Shown here in pieces: positions 42,584 to 50,680 of a DNA stretch of 64,000 nucleotides (the stretch's first letter is position 1; every line of letters starts with the position of its first letter). The DNA comes from an uncultured Bacilli bacterium (GTDB lineage Bacteria > Bacillota_I > Bacilli_A > RF39 > UBA660), in assembly GCA_934090735.1 (NCBI GenBank), contig CAKOJR010000001.1:62001-126000 (forward strand), in the 5' to 3' direction. Made by a program: the position numbers and the translations under genes. The notes under the pieces are model-generated. The model was not told where the DNA came from, searched no databases, and saw only the letters and a list, made by a program, of their open reading frames with translations.

Positions 42584-44341
42584 ATGAATTTTATAAAAAG
42601 AATACTTAATACAAAAGAGTTAGAGAAACCTTATTATGATTTGTATGGGGAAATGCCGGTTCATTTAGATTATCCTGATAAGATGATGTATGAAATGGTA
42701 TATGAAACTGTGAAGAAGTATCCTCACCATGGAGCAATTCAGTATTATGGTAAGACTTTATCATATAAGAAGTTTTATGATAAGATTGAAACTTGTGCAA
42801 AAGCTTTAAAAGCTAACGGGATAGAAGAGGGAGAACGCGTTACAATATGTATGCCAAATACTCCAGAAGCTATTATTATGTTTTATGCCATTAATATGGT
42901 TGGGGCAGTAGCGAGTATGATTCACCCATTATCTAGTGAAAATGAGATTGAGTTTTATATGGATGCTGCAAGTAGTAAGTATATATTAACAGTAAATATT
43001 TTTGCAGAAAAGGTAATTAAAGCAGCAAGCAGAGTTAATGCTAAAAAGATTATTATTGCAGATGTTACTGATGGTATGTTTAAAGTAATGCAGAAAACAA
43101 TTAGTGCTTATACATTTGTAACTAACTTTTTTAAAGAGAATAAGACACCTAAGCTAGAGTATAATGATGTCATGGTATCATTTAAGAGTTTCTTTGATGC
43201 AGGTTATGGTTATGATGGAGAATATAAAGTAACTGATAGAGTTTCAAAAGAGGCAGTTATTCTTTATAGTGGGGGAACCACTGGTAAGCCTAAGGGTGTT
43301 GTATTATCAAATAGAAACTTTAATGCTGAGGGAATGCAGGCATTTAAGATGACTGGAGCTCAAGAAGGTGAAGCAGTTTTAACTATAATGCCAATATTTC
43401 ATGGCTTTGGATTAGGAGTAAGTGTTCATACAGAGCTTATTTCAGGTATGAAATGTATTTTAATTCCAGCATTTAAAGTAAATGAGTTTGCTAGATTAAT
43501 TAAGTTATATAGACCAGCATTTTTAATTGGTGTACCAACTATGTATGAGGGACTAATAAATAATCAAGATAATTCTAAATATTTAAAGTGTGTTACTAAT
43601 TGTATTTGTGGTGGTGATACATTAAAACCAGAACTTAGAACGAGAGTAAATGAATATTTACAGGCACATGGATCAAATGCACAGATAAGAGTTGGTTATG
43701 GATTAACTGAGTCAGTAGCTGCAACGATTTTGACTCCAAAGCATTATTTTAAAGAAGGAGCTTTAGGTTTACCATTTCCTGATATGCAGATAAAAATAAT
43801 AAAACCAGGAACTACTAAAGAAGTTAGAACAGGCAAAGAAGGAGAAATTTGTATTTGTGGACCTACTGTAATGCTTGGTTACTTAAATGAACCTGAAGAG
43901 ACTGCAAATACTTTAAAAGTGCATCCTGATGGAAATACTTATTTGCATACTGGCGATGTTGGTTACAAAGATGAAGAAGGGTTAATTTTCTTTACATCAA
44001 GATTAAAGAGAATGATTATTTCTAGTGGATATAATATTTATCCATCATTTGTTGAAAAGATAGTTGATTCACATCCAGCAGTTTTATCTTGTGTTGTTGT
44101 TGGTATTCCTCATCCATATAAAAAACAGGTGCCTGTTGCTTGCATAGTTTTAAGGAATAATTTTACACCTAGTGAAGAGTTAACTAATGATATTAAAGAA
44201 TATTGTGCTAAATCTATTGCAAAGTATTCTTTGCCTTATAGATATGAATATATTAAAAGTGTACCAAAAACTTTAATTGGTAAGGTTAATTATCGTAAGC
44301 TTGAAGAAGAGTGTACGAAGAAGTATAGTAAGGTGAAATAA
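42584..44341 (+). CDS. Acyl-CoA synthetase/AMP-forming ligase
   Basis: A 585-residue class I adenylate-forming enzyme of the long-chain acyl-CoA synthetase type. The P-loop is YSGGTTGKPKGVVLS, followed by the A5-type VGYGLTES, the ATP-binding TGDVGYKDEEG and the hinge/Lys region (FTSRLKRMIISSGYNIYP; KTLIGKVNYRKL). It activates a fatty or related carboxylic acid with ATP. A GTG at 42575 lies inside the ribosome-binding site, so ATG 42584 is used. Lying between two PlsC-like genes, it likely feeds exogenous or recycled acyl groups into phospholipid. Confidence 0.92.
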   Translation: MNFIKRILNTKELEKPYYDLYGEMPVHLDYPDKMMYEMVYETVKKYPHHGAIQYYGKTLSYKKFYDKIETCAKALKANGIEEGERVTICMPNTPEAIIMFYAINMVGAVASMIHPLSSENEIEFYMDAASSKYILTVNIFAEKVIKAASRVNAKKIIIADVTDGMFKVMQKTISAYTFVTNFFKENKTPKLEYNDVMVSFKSFFDAGYGYDGEYKVTDRVSKEAVILYSGGTTGKPKGVVLSNRNFNAEGMQAFKMTGAQEGEAVLTIMPIFHGFGLGVSVHTELISGMKCILIPAFKVNEFARLIKLYRPAFLIGVPTMYEGLINNQDNSKYLKCVTNCICGGDTLKPELRTRVNEYLQAHGSNAQIRVGYGLTESVAATILTPKHYFKEGALGLPFPDMQIKIIKPGTTKEVRTGKEGEICICGPTVMLGYLNEPEETANTLKVHPDGNTYLHTGDVGYKDEEGLIFFTSRLKRMIISSGYNIYPSFVEKIVDSHPAVLSCVVVGIPHPYKKQVPVACIVLRNNFTPSEELTNDIKEYCAKSIAKYSLPYRYEYIKSVPKTLIGKVNYRKLEEECTKKYSKVK

Positions 44342-44342
44342 T

Positions 44343-45185
44343 ATGGAAAAAGAACAGCATATTCATGGTTTTAGAATATTTAAAGGAGTTTTGGGGGCTA
44401 TTTTTACAGTGCTTTTAAGACCAACTTATAAAAATAAAGAAGTAATTCCGGAAGATGGGCCAATTATTGTTTGTGGAAATCATATTCATATTTTAGATCA
44501 ATGTTTACCTATTTTATCAACAAAAAGAATGCTTCATTATATGGCTAAGAAGGAGTATTTTGATGGGCCTTTTGCTTGGTTTTTTAAGGCTTCTGGGTGC
44601 ATTTCGGTAGATAGAGAGCATCATGGTGGAAATTCTAAGGAAATTGCAGTTAGTGTTTTAAATAAAGGCTGGGCTTTAGGTATTTATCCAGAGGGGACAA
44701 GAAATAGTTTAGCATGCAAGGATGAAAAGCTTCTTGAGAGTTATGAATTTGTAAAGGATAAATTAGAATTTAAGAAATATAAAAAGTTAATGAAGAAGAA
44801 TATGACTTTACTTAGCCAATATGAGTTTTTAAAAAAATTACTTAATGATGAAAGAATTACAAAAGAAGAAGCTAAGAGAGCAATCTTAGATTTAGATAAT
44901 TATTTGATTGATTTACTTAATAAAGGTGTTATTACTTATGAAGAGTATAGGGATAATTTATTATTGCCAATTAAGTTTGGTGCTGTGTCAATTGCTCAGA
45001 AGACGGGAAGCACTATAGTACCTTATGCTATAAGTGGTAAGTATCATATTTTTAAGAATAATTTGATGGTTGAATTTGGCGAATCTTTTAAAGTTAATGC
45101 TGATGATAATCTTGAAGAGGTTAATGAGAGGCTTTCTTCAGAAATTAAAGATTTAATATTAAAAAGTAAGGGATTATTAAAATGA
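44343..45185 (+). CDS. PlsC-like acyltransferase with helical insertion
   Basis: A 280-residue acyltransferase: motif I NHIHILDQ (H-x4-D), then HYMAKKEYFDGPFAWFFKASGCISVDRE and YPEGTRNS. Between this motif (about residue 115) and the acceptor region KFGAVSIA (about 208) lies a charged, helical insertion of roughly 90 residues that the first PlsC lacks. The insertion may bind a partner or the membrane surface. One base separates it from the synthetase gene, and it overlaps folD by 4 bp. Acylation of a glycerophospholipid precursor is likely; the precise acceptor is unknown. Confidence 0.87.
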   Translation: MEKEQHIHGFRIFKGVLGAIFTVLLRPTYKNKEVIPEDGPIIVCGNHIHILDQCLPILSTKRMLHYMAKKEYFDGPFAWFFKASGCISVDREHHGGNSKEIAVSVLNKGWALGIYPEGTRNSLACKDEKLLESYEFVKDKLEFKKYKKLMKKNMTLLSQYEFLKKLLNDERITKEEAKRAILDLDNYLIDLLNKGVITYEEYRDNLLLPIKFGAVSIAQKTGSTIVPYAISGKYHIFKNNLMVEFGESFKVNADDNLEEVNERLSSEIKDLILKSKGLLK

Positions 45186-46003
45186 TTATAGATGGCAAAA
45201 AGATTAAGGAAAAGTGTTTAGAAGAAATAAAGAATAAAGTAAGTGGAAAGAAGATGGCACTAGCGGTAATTCAAGTAGGAAGTGATGAAGCAAGCACTGT
45301 TTATGTTGGCCAGAAGGAAAAAATGTGTGCTCAAATAGGTGCGGGCTTTAATCACTATACATTTGATGAAGATGCTAGCGAAGAAGAGATAATTAACTTA
45401 ATTAATAAATTAAATGAAGATGATACAACAGGTATTTTAGTACAACTTCCATTACCTGATAAGTTTAATAAAGATAGAATAATTAATACTATTAAAGATA
45501 CAAAAGATGTTGATGGATTAACTGATAAAAGTGTTATTAAGCTAATTAAGGGAGAGGATACTATAATTCCTTGTACAGCACTTGGAGTAATGAAGATTTT
45601 AGAAGAGATTAATGCAGAAATTGATGGTAAGCATGCGGTTATAATAGGAAGAAGTAATCTTGTTGGAAAGCCACTATATAATTTGTTGCTTAATAAAAAT
45701 GCTACTGTAACAATGTGTCATTCTCATACAAAGAACTTAAAGGATATTTGTTTAACAGCTGATATTTTAGTTTGTGCTACTAATAAAAAGCATATTGTTA
45801 CTAGAGATATGATTAAGGATGGAAGTATTTTAATAGATGTTGGTATTATTCGTGAAAATGGTAAACTTTATGGTAATGCTGATTATGAAAATATAAAAGA
45901 TGTTACTTCTTATATAACTCCTGTTCCTGGAGGCGTAGGACCATTAACAATAGCAATGCTTGCTAATAATCTTTTAAAGGCTTATGATATGCAAAATAGA
46001 TAA
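45182..46003 (+). CDS. folD: FolD, methylenetetrahydrofolate dehydrogenase/cyclohydrolase
   Basis: A 273-residue bifunctional enzyme that interconverts 5,10-methylene-, methenyl- and 10-formyl-tetrahydrofolate for one-carbon metabolism. Motifs: VGSDEASTVYVGQKEKMC (with the catalytic Lys), GILVQLPLPDKFN, DTKDVDGLT, the NADP-binding IGRSNLVGKPL, and TPVPGGVGPLTIAMLA. It is translationally coupled to the acyltransferase. Placement in a lipid operon looks like genome packing more than function. Confidence 0.96.
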   Translation: MIIDGKKIKEKCLEEIKNKVSGKKMALAVIQVGSDEASTVYVGQKEKMCAQIGAGFNHYTFDEDASEEEIINLINKLNEDDTTGILVQLPLPDKFNKDRIINTIKDTKDVDGLTDKSVIKLIKGEDTIIPCTALGVMKILEEINAEIDGKHAVIIGRSNLVGKPLYNLLLNKNATVTMCHSHTKNLKDICLTADILVCATNKKHIVTRDMIKDGSILIDVGIIRENGKLYGNADYENIKDVTSYITPVPGGVGPLTIAMLANNLLKAYDMQNR

Positions 46004-46009
46004 CAATAG

Positions 46010-46037
46010 TTGTCTTTTTTTTACTTTATGATATAAT
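46010..46037 (+). promoter_or_regulatory. Promoter of the Fic gene
   Basis: TTGTCT (46010-46015), 16-bp spacer, TATAAT (46032-46037) with extended TGA. The -35 lies in a weak hairpin/T-run (45999-46020) that may terminate the folD transcript. Confidence 0.6.
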
Positions 46038-46062
46038 AACTTTCCGCTAAGGGGATGGTAAC

Positions 46063-47187
46063 ATGACAAAGTTAAATTTACCTCATGAAAGAGGTGGATA
46101 CTTTTCTATTACTAAAGATGTTTATGCAGCTTTAAGAGAAGAGACAGAAGAATTTCTTAAGGGAGAAGAGTTTTTAAATTCTCATGATTTTGCTAGAAAA
46201 GTAATGCTTACTCATGAAATTAAAGCAAATAATACTTTAGAAGGAATTCGTGATGATATTACTTTAATACAGAGTGTTATAAATGATGCATCTATGGTTA
46301 AAGATGAAAAGCAAAGAAGACAGATAATTAATTTATATGAAGGATATAAGTATGTACTTAATCATGATGATATAAATGAAGAGTCACTTAATGAACTTTA
46401 TAGAATTTTAAGCAGAGGATTATTGTCAGAAAGAGACTTAAATAGAATGGGTAAGTATTATCGTGAAGATGACGTGTATATTTTATTTAATGGGCGTATT
46501 GATGATACGATGGATAAGGGAGTTGATGCTTCTTTAATTGAGGAACTCGTTCATTGCTATCTTAAATTTATAAATGAACCTTTTAATGAGGAATGTATGA
46601 CGGATTATTTTATAAAATCTTGTGTGATGCATTTTTATCTAGAGTATATTCATCCATATTTTGATGTAAATAGTAGAACTACTAGAACTGTTGCTTTATG
46701 GTATCTTATGAAGAATGCTTGTTATCCTTTTATAATTTTTAATAGAGGAATAACTTTAGATAAAACCGCTTATGAGAGAATGCTTGTTGATACTAAAAGA
46801 TCAAAAGATATGAGTTATTTTATAAGGTATATGTTAGCTAGAACTAAAAGAGAACTTGAAAAAGAATATTTGATTCATCAAATATCTGATAACTCTCCTA
46901 AATTAAGTGTACTTGATTATCAAACACTTTCTTATTTTTTAGAAATGAGAGGAGAAGCTAATGTTTTATCCTTTACTTCTTTATTTAATTATTATAATAC
47001 GCATAAAAGACCAAAGGAGTTATATGAAACTATGCTTGATCCACTTATTCAAAAAGGGGTGCTTGTTGTAGAAAGAACTACTAGCAAATCAATGTTTGAT
47101 GGGAAACCAAATGAGGTCATATGTATAAATAAAGAAAGATATACACCTGATGAGCCAAAAATTAAGCGACTTTACACTGGAAAATAA
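46063..47187 (+). CDS. Fic-domain protein
   Basis: A 374-residue Fic protein; the fold transfers AMP or other groups onto target proteins. The active-site loop reads HPYFDVNSRTTR (about residues 197-208), against the consensus HPFxDGNGRTxR: His, Asp, Asn and both Arg remain, but both Gly are replaced by Val and Ser. Near residue 58 is an inhibitory-helix-like NNTLEG (normally S/T-x-x-x-E-G). A C-terminal winged-helix-like part (KLSVLDYQTLSYFLEM) suggests DNA or protein binding. Single-gene transcript with AAGGGG before ATG. Activity is plausible but not certain. Confidence 0.85.
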   Translation: MTKLNLPHERGGYFSITKDVYAALREETEEFLKGEEFLNSHDFARKVMLTHEIKANNTLEGIRDDITLIQSVINDASMVKDEKQRRQIINLYEGYKYVLNHDDINEESLNELYRILSRGLLSERDLNRMGKYYREDDVYILFNGRIDDTMDKGVDASLIEELVHCYLKFINEPFNEECMTDYFIKSCVMHFYLEYIHPYFDVNSRTTRTVALWYLMKNACYPFIIFNRGITLDKTAYERMLVDTKRSKDMSYFIRYMLARTKRELEKEYLIHQISDNSPKLSVLDYQTLSYFLEMRGEANVLSFTSLFNYYNTHKRPKELYETMLDPLIQKGVLVVERTTSKSMFDGKPNEVICINKERYTPDEPKIKRLYTGK

Positions 47188-47330
47188 TTTCATAAAAATA
47201 TCTTAAAAAAATCACACATTTTTCACAATTCTATAATATTATTAAATCATGAAAGGAAAAGGTGATAAATAATAAGATAAAAAACAATTATTAAATACGT
47301 TTAAAAATTTTAATTTGATATAATACTATT
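47188..47330 (+). other. Noncoding stretch with promoter-like -10 boxes
   Basis: About 140 bp of A/T-rich DNA after the Fic gene. It holds TATAAT at 47232-47237 and a strong AAAGGAAAAGGTGAT at 47252-47266, but only a 7-codon frame (ATG 47249) goes with it. A second extended -10, TGA-TATAAT, is at 47316-47324. It may hold a tiny leader peptide or a decayed gene start; nothing more is supportable. Confidence 0.35.
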
Positions 47331-47378
47331 TTACATTTCCAAAAAATATAATTAGGCTGGCGTAAACGTCGGCCTTTT
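47331..47378 (+). ncRNA. Possible 48-nt small RNA ending in a GC-rich hairpin
   Basis: Downstream of TGA-TATAAT (47316-47324), a transcript from about 47331 would end at GGCTGGCG / CGTCGGCC (47355-47362 / 47367-47374, two G-U pairs), TAAA loop, TTTT. The stem is much more GC-rich than its surroundings. Alternatively it is just a terminator for a leader started further upstream. Confidence 0.4.
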
Positions 47379-47406
47379 AAAAAATCTTTAATTATTTAAA
47401 ATGTTA

Positions 47407-47415
47407 TGATATAAT
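47407..47415 (+). promoter_or_regulatory. Extended -10 promoter of the tRNA gene
   Basis: TGA-TATAAT at 47407-47415, 9 bp before the tRNA 5' end. The -35 region is not recognisable. Confidence 0.6.
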
Positions 47416-47423
47416 TTGGATAT

Positions 47424-47497
47424 GCTGATTTAGTTTAGTGGTAGAACAGAAGCATGGTAAGCTTCAGAGGACTGTTCAATTCAGTCATTCAGCACCA
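47424..47497 (+). tRNA. tRNA-Thr (anticodon GGT), atypical
   Basis: A 74-nt cloverleaf with encoded CCA. Acceptor GCTGATT / ATTCAGC pairs except for a T-T mismatch at 6-67. D arm GTTT / GAAC with loop AGTGGTA; anticodon stem GAAGC / GCTTC with loop ATGGTAA (GGT at 34-36, T33 present, A at 32 instead of the usual pyrimidine); T arm GACTG / CAGTC with loop TTCAATT; discriminator A. The ends GCTGAT...TCAGC fit bacterial tRNA-Thr(GGT). The mismatch and weak D stem make it a divergent or extra copy. Confidence 0.85.
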
Positions 47498-47511
47498 GAA
47501 ATAGATTATTT

Positions 47512-47532
47512 GGACCATTAGGTTCTTTTTTT
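47512..47532 (+). terminator. Terminator after the tRNA
   Basis: GGACC / GGTTC stem (one G-U) around ATTA, then seven Ts. Confidence 0.65.
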
Positions 47533-47537
47533 ATTGA

Positions 47538-47573
47538 ATAAAAGTTATTCCAGTATACCAGAATAACTTTTAT
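47538..47573. terminator. Bidirectional hairpin at the end of the minus-strand small gene
   Basis: Thirteen-bp perfect stem ATAAAAGTTATTC / GAATAACTTTTAT with a 10-nt loop, overlapping the stop of the gene at 47570-47797. Confidence 0.75.
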
Positions 47574-47797
47574 AGTACCATAAACTCACTGATGTCTTTT
47601 TTATTTATAACTTCCTTATAACTAGTTACATAATAATTAGAAGTTTCACCAATAATAATTTTTTCTGTTTCAAAATTTTTGATTTTTAAATGAGCTTTGT
47701 AGGGAAAAGTTGTTTTTTTAATATTTTTGTTTAATGAACTAGTTACGACTTGTTCATCTTCATCAAAGGTATTTTTATATAATTTAGGTAAATCCAT
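47570..47797 (-). CDS. Small hypothetical protein, 75 residues
   Basis: A short charged protein with a strong AGGAGG four bases before its ATG and a matching terminator, so it is probably real. It has an alternating beta-like pattern (AHLKIKNFETEKIIIGETSNYYVTSYKEV) and no signal or membrane helix. Divergent from rodA. Unrecognised. Confidence 0.7.
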   Translation of the reverse strand: MDLPKLYKNTFDEDEQVVTSSLNKNIKKTTFPYKAHLKIKNFETEKIIIGETSNYYVTSYKEVINKKDISEFMVL

Positions 47798-47853
47798 ATG
47801 GCCTCCTAAATAAATATATGTCTAAAATAAATTAATATAGCCAAAATAAAGGT

Positions 47854-48900
47854 ATGAAGAAGAAATATTTAACAATTATTTTATTAATTATTATAATGCT
47901 TTTTAGTGTGTATAATCTTTATAGTGCTAAAGTTATGCTTAAAAGTTATAGTTCTTATTATATAAAAGAAATGTTTTGGTTTTTATTTGGCTTTTTGTTT
48001 ATTTTTATATCTTCAAAATTAAATTTAGATATTATATTTAAGAATTCTAAGTATATATATATTTTAGGAATAATGCTTTTAATTGTTACACATTTTTTGG
48101 GAGTAAATGTTAATGGTAGTACCAGCTGGTTAAAGGTAGGACCAATTAGTATTCAACCTAGTGAGTTTATGAAGATACCTTTAATTTTATCTTTAAGGAG
48201 TGTTTCTTTAAAAAAATATTCTAATATTAAATATTTTATTATTTGTTTAATTCTTACTATTATTCCGTCAGTTATCGTGTTTTTGGAGCCGGATACTGGG
48301 GCGGTTATTATTTATGTTTTAATATTTTTAACGTTTATGTTTATGAGAGGTTTTAATAAGTGGTTTTATATAATTAGTGGTTTAGTAATTTTCTTTGTCA
48401 TTCTTGCTTTTATATATATTTATATGTTTCAAAGAGATTTATTTGTTTCAGTATTTGGTGCATCTTTATTTTATAGGATCGATAGAATTACAGGATTTTT
48501 AAATCAGGATGGCTATCAGAGAAATCAGGCTTTAGCTTCGTTAAAATTATCTAAATTATTTGGTAGGGGAGAACTTGTTTATTTTCCAGAGAGTGCGACT
48601 GATTTTGCTTTTACATTTTTAGTGTCACAAGTAGGGATTGTTCCTAGTATTATTTTTCTTGTTATTTATATTTTACTAATTATTAATATTAAAAGTATTA
48701 GTGGTGATAAATATATAAATAATGCACTTATTGTAATTATTACTTTTCAGCTTATTATAAATGTTTTAATGAATATAGGGTTGTTTCCAATAATTGGAAT
48801 AACGTTACCTTTTTTATCTTATGGCGGTAGTAGTCTTTTATCTTATATAATTTTAATTAGTTTGGTATTAAAAAAAGTATCAAATGATACTTATCTATAA
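47854..48900 (+). CDS. rodA: RodA-like SEDS peptidoglycan polymerase
   Basis: A 348-residue, about ten-helix SEDS protein. Family motifs: GSTSWLKVGPISIQPSEFMKIPLIL, FLEPDTGAVIIY (catalytic Asp region), NQALASLKLSKLFGRGELVYFPESATDFAFTFL and GITLPFLSYGGSSLL. SEDS proteins polymerise lipid II glycan chains with a partner PBP2. The VYFPESATDFAF form is close to RodA/FtsW; RodA (elongation) is favoured because no divisome gene adjoins it. The ribosome-binding site is poor: AAAGGT touches ATG 47854. The stop overlaps the convergent coat-like gene by 10 bp. Confidence 0.92.
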   Translation: MKKKYLTIILLIIIMLFSVYNLYSAKVMLKSYSSYYIKEMFWFLFGFLFIFISSKLNLDIIFKNSKYIYILGIMLLIVTHFLGVNVNGSTSWLKVGPISIQPSEFMKIPLILSLRSVSLKKYSNIKYFIICLILTIIPSVIVFLEPDTGAVIIYVLIFLTFMFMRGFNKWFYIISGLVIFFVILAFIYIYMFQRDLFVSVFGASLFYRIDRITGFLNQDGYQRNQALASLKLSKLFGRGELVYFPESATDFAFTFLVSQVGIVPSIIFLVIYILLIINIKSISGDKYINNALIVIITFQLIINVLMNIGLFPIIGITLPFLSYGGSSLLSYIILISLVLKKVSNDTYL

Positions 48901-49118
48901 TATGGTGGGTAGTAGTTATAGCCTCCATAATAGTTGTAGCCAGCTGGTGGATATCCTCCCATATATGGAGTAGACTGATAAGGTGCATTATTAACTGCAT
49001 AAACTGGTCTTGGTCTTGATGCAGATACTACAGCTGCACCACCTAAACCGCCAAGTAAAAAAGGAAACCAAAACTGTCTATCTCCTTGATTATTATATCC
49101 ATAGTTATTGTAATACAT
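48891..49118 (-). CDS. Gly/Tyr/Pro-rich spore-coat-like small protein
   Basis: A 75-residue low-complexity protein: YYNNYGYNNQGDRQFWFPF, a hydrophobic Gly-rich core (LLGGLGGAAVVSA), then repeated PPAGYNYYGGYNYYPPYY. Tyr/Gly-rich short proteins of this style are common in spore coats and crusts of Bacilli. AAAGGAG lies 7 bp before ATG 49118 but within the right arm of a hairpin. The coat assignment is by composition only, supported by spoVS and the CotD-like gene in the window. Confidence 0.65.
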   Translation of the reverse strand: MYYNNYGYNNQGDRQFWFPFLLGGLGGAAVVSASRPRPVYAVNNAPYQSTPYMGGYPPAGYNYYGGYNYYPPYYR

Positions 49119-49122
49119 ATAA

Positions 49123-49156
49123 AAACTCCTTTCATGGTATTATATGAAAAGAGTTT
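49123..49156 (-). promoter_or_regulatory. Hairpin holding the coat-like gene's ribosome-binding site
   Basis: On the minus strand AAACTCTTTTCAT pairs with ATGAAAGGAGTTT (13 bp, one G-U) around an 8-nt loop and runs into TT-AT. It begins at the metallophosphoesterase stop. The right arm contains AAAGGAG of the next gene, so read-through RNA would be terminated or translationally silent. Confidence 0.6.
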
Positions 49157-50000
49157 ACTTGGAATATAGGCGGTATAAATTTATTGATGGTCTATCAAAT
49201 AATCTTACTTTATATTTGCTTGTACCAATACCACCTGATATATACATTTTAGTGTTACCTAATGTGTATTCTGGGTCATAATATTTTTTAGCTCCTACTG
49301 TTTTATAAATAGCACCAGCTAGTGGAATTCTTACTTGACCATTATGGGAGTGACCGGAAAGCATTAAGTCTGGGGTTTTAGGTAATCTATCATAAATATC
49401 TGGCTCATGAGATAAAAGAATTTTATAGTTTGTATCGTCTTCGTAGTTAAAGGTACTATCTAGATCCAGAGTGCCTTCTAGATAATCGTCTAGCCCAATA
49501 AGCATGATTTTTTCACTTGTTCCATTATGGATGTATTCGTATTTATTTTTTAGTAAGGTGATATTTGCTCCATTTAGGATGCTTTCATAGTTTGAATTTT
49601 GGTCATGATTACCAGTAACGGCATATACACCTAATTTAGAATCTATTTCACTTAAAATATTAATGATATCGTTTTTTTCTTCATCTTTTAAATTATAGTG
49701 ATAGTCGACGAGGTCACCAGTGAAAATGACGATATCTGGATTTAGTAAGTTTATTTTATTAACCATGTTTTTTAGTTCATCGTTAAAGGTAGTCATTCCA
49801 TAGTGAGTATCACTAAACTGAACTATTTTAAATCCGTGAAAACTTTCAGGGATCTTTTCATTTGTAACAGCGTATTCTCTTATGGTAAGCCCAGTTGTAC
49901 CAATATATCTTGCGTAGTAGTATGTGCTAGCGCAGATAATTATTAGTATTAAAATAAATTTAATAAAACCATTCCCCTTAGTTTTTTCATTCTTTTTCAT
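49155..50000 (-). CDS. Membrane-anchored metallophosphoesterase (YkuE type)
   Basis: A 281-residue protein with one N-terminal transmembrane helix (about residues 13-30) and an outward calcineurin-like domain. All metal motifs are present: SDTHYG, FTGDLVDY, GNHDQN, LLSHEPD and GHSHNGQVRIP. YkuE-like enzymes hydrolyse phosphodiesters or phosphomonoesters near the cell wall. TAGGAG precedes ATG 50000. It follows the CPBP protease gene by 9 bp on the same strand. Confidence 0.92.
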   Translation of the reverse strand: MKKNEKTKGNGFIKFILILIIICASTYYYARYIGTTGLTIREYAVTNEKIPESFHGFKIVQFSDTHYGMTTFNDELKNMVNKINLLNPDIVIFTGDLVDYHYNLKDEEKNDIINILSEIDSKLGVYAVTGNHDQNSNYESILNGANITLLKNKYEYIHNGTSEKIMLIGLDDYLEGTLDLDSTFNYEDDTNYKILLSHEPDIYDRLPKTPDLMLSGHSHNGQVRIPLAGAIYKTVGAKKYYDPEYTLGNTKMYISGGIGTSKYKVRLFDRPSINLYRLYSK

Positions 50001-50009
50001 AAATTTCTC

Positions 50010-50582
50010 CTAAAATATTATAAATAATATGCTAATCAAATTGTTGATAATATGAATTATAGTCGGGTATATTATACAATTTGTTTTTCGGTAAGTATAG
50101 GCAAAAGTTAAGCCTAAGATAAAATATGGAACTATATATAAAATTTCGTTCATGTTAGATAAGTGCATAAAAGCGTATAAAAGAGATGGTAAAATCATGT
50201 ATATATATTTATTTTTTATATTATTAAATCCGAATCTAAATGTTAGTTCTTCACCAATTGGAGATAGAATACCAAATATTAGGGTATAGTATATAGGATT
50301 TAATTTAATTAGGCTTCTTATTAATTTTTCGTTTTCTGGTAGTAAGGTTATTTTAGATATGATTAGTAATAAGATATAATTTATTAAAATTAAAGGTATG
50401 CTTATAAGAAGATATTTAAGATTTTGCGTTTTAAAGTTTTTTAGGTTATTATTTATTTCTTTAAAGTTGAGTAAGTATATGGTTATGATGGCACCTAAGC
50501 TACTTATAAGGGGATGCTTTGAAAGAAGAACGTTAAATGCTAAAAATATAAATAAGATTTTGATAGCTTTAAATTTTTGCAT
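50010..50582 (-). CDS. CPBP intramembrane metalloprotease
   Basis: A 190-residue, roughly six-helix protein of the CAAX-prenyl-protease/bacteriocin-processing (CPBP, Abi) family. The catalytic motifs are GEELTFR, AFMHL and HIINN. Family members cleave peptides in the membrane or confer bacteriocin self-immunity. The minus-strand promoter is an extended TGA-TAAAAT at 50610-50602, and GGTGATTAA precedes ATG 50582. Likely co-transcribed with the metallophosphoesterase. Confidence 0.87.
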   Translation of the reverse strand: MQKFKAIKILFIFLAFNVLLSKHPLISSLGAIITIYLLNFKEINNNLKNFKTQNLKYLLISIPLILINYILLLIISKITLLPENEKLIRSLIKLNPIYYTLIFGILSPIGEELTFRFGFNNIKNKYIYMILPSLLYAFMHLSNMNEILYIVPYFILGLTFAYTYRKTNCIIYPTIIHIINNLISILFIIF

Positions 50583-50629
50583 AAGTTAATCACCACTTAA
50601 TATTTTATCATAAAAACATGGAAATTTGT

Positions 50630-50658
50630 TTGAAAATGATATTTTGATATGCTATACT
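50630..50658 (+). promoter_or_regulatory. Promoter of the Cys-rich surface-protein operon
   Basis: TTGAAA (50630-50635), 17-bp spacer, TATACT (50653-50658) with extended TGC. Confidence 0.75.
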
Positions 50659-50680
50659 ATACACAGGATAGGTGATATAA

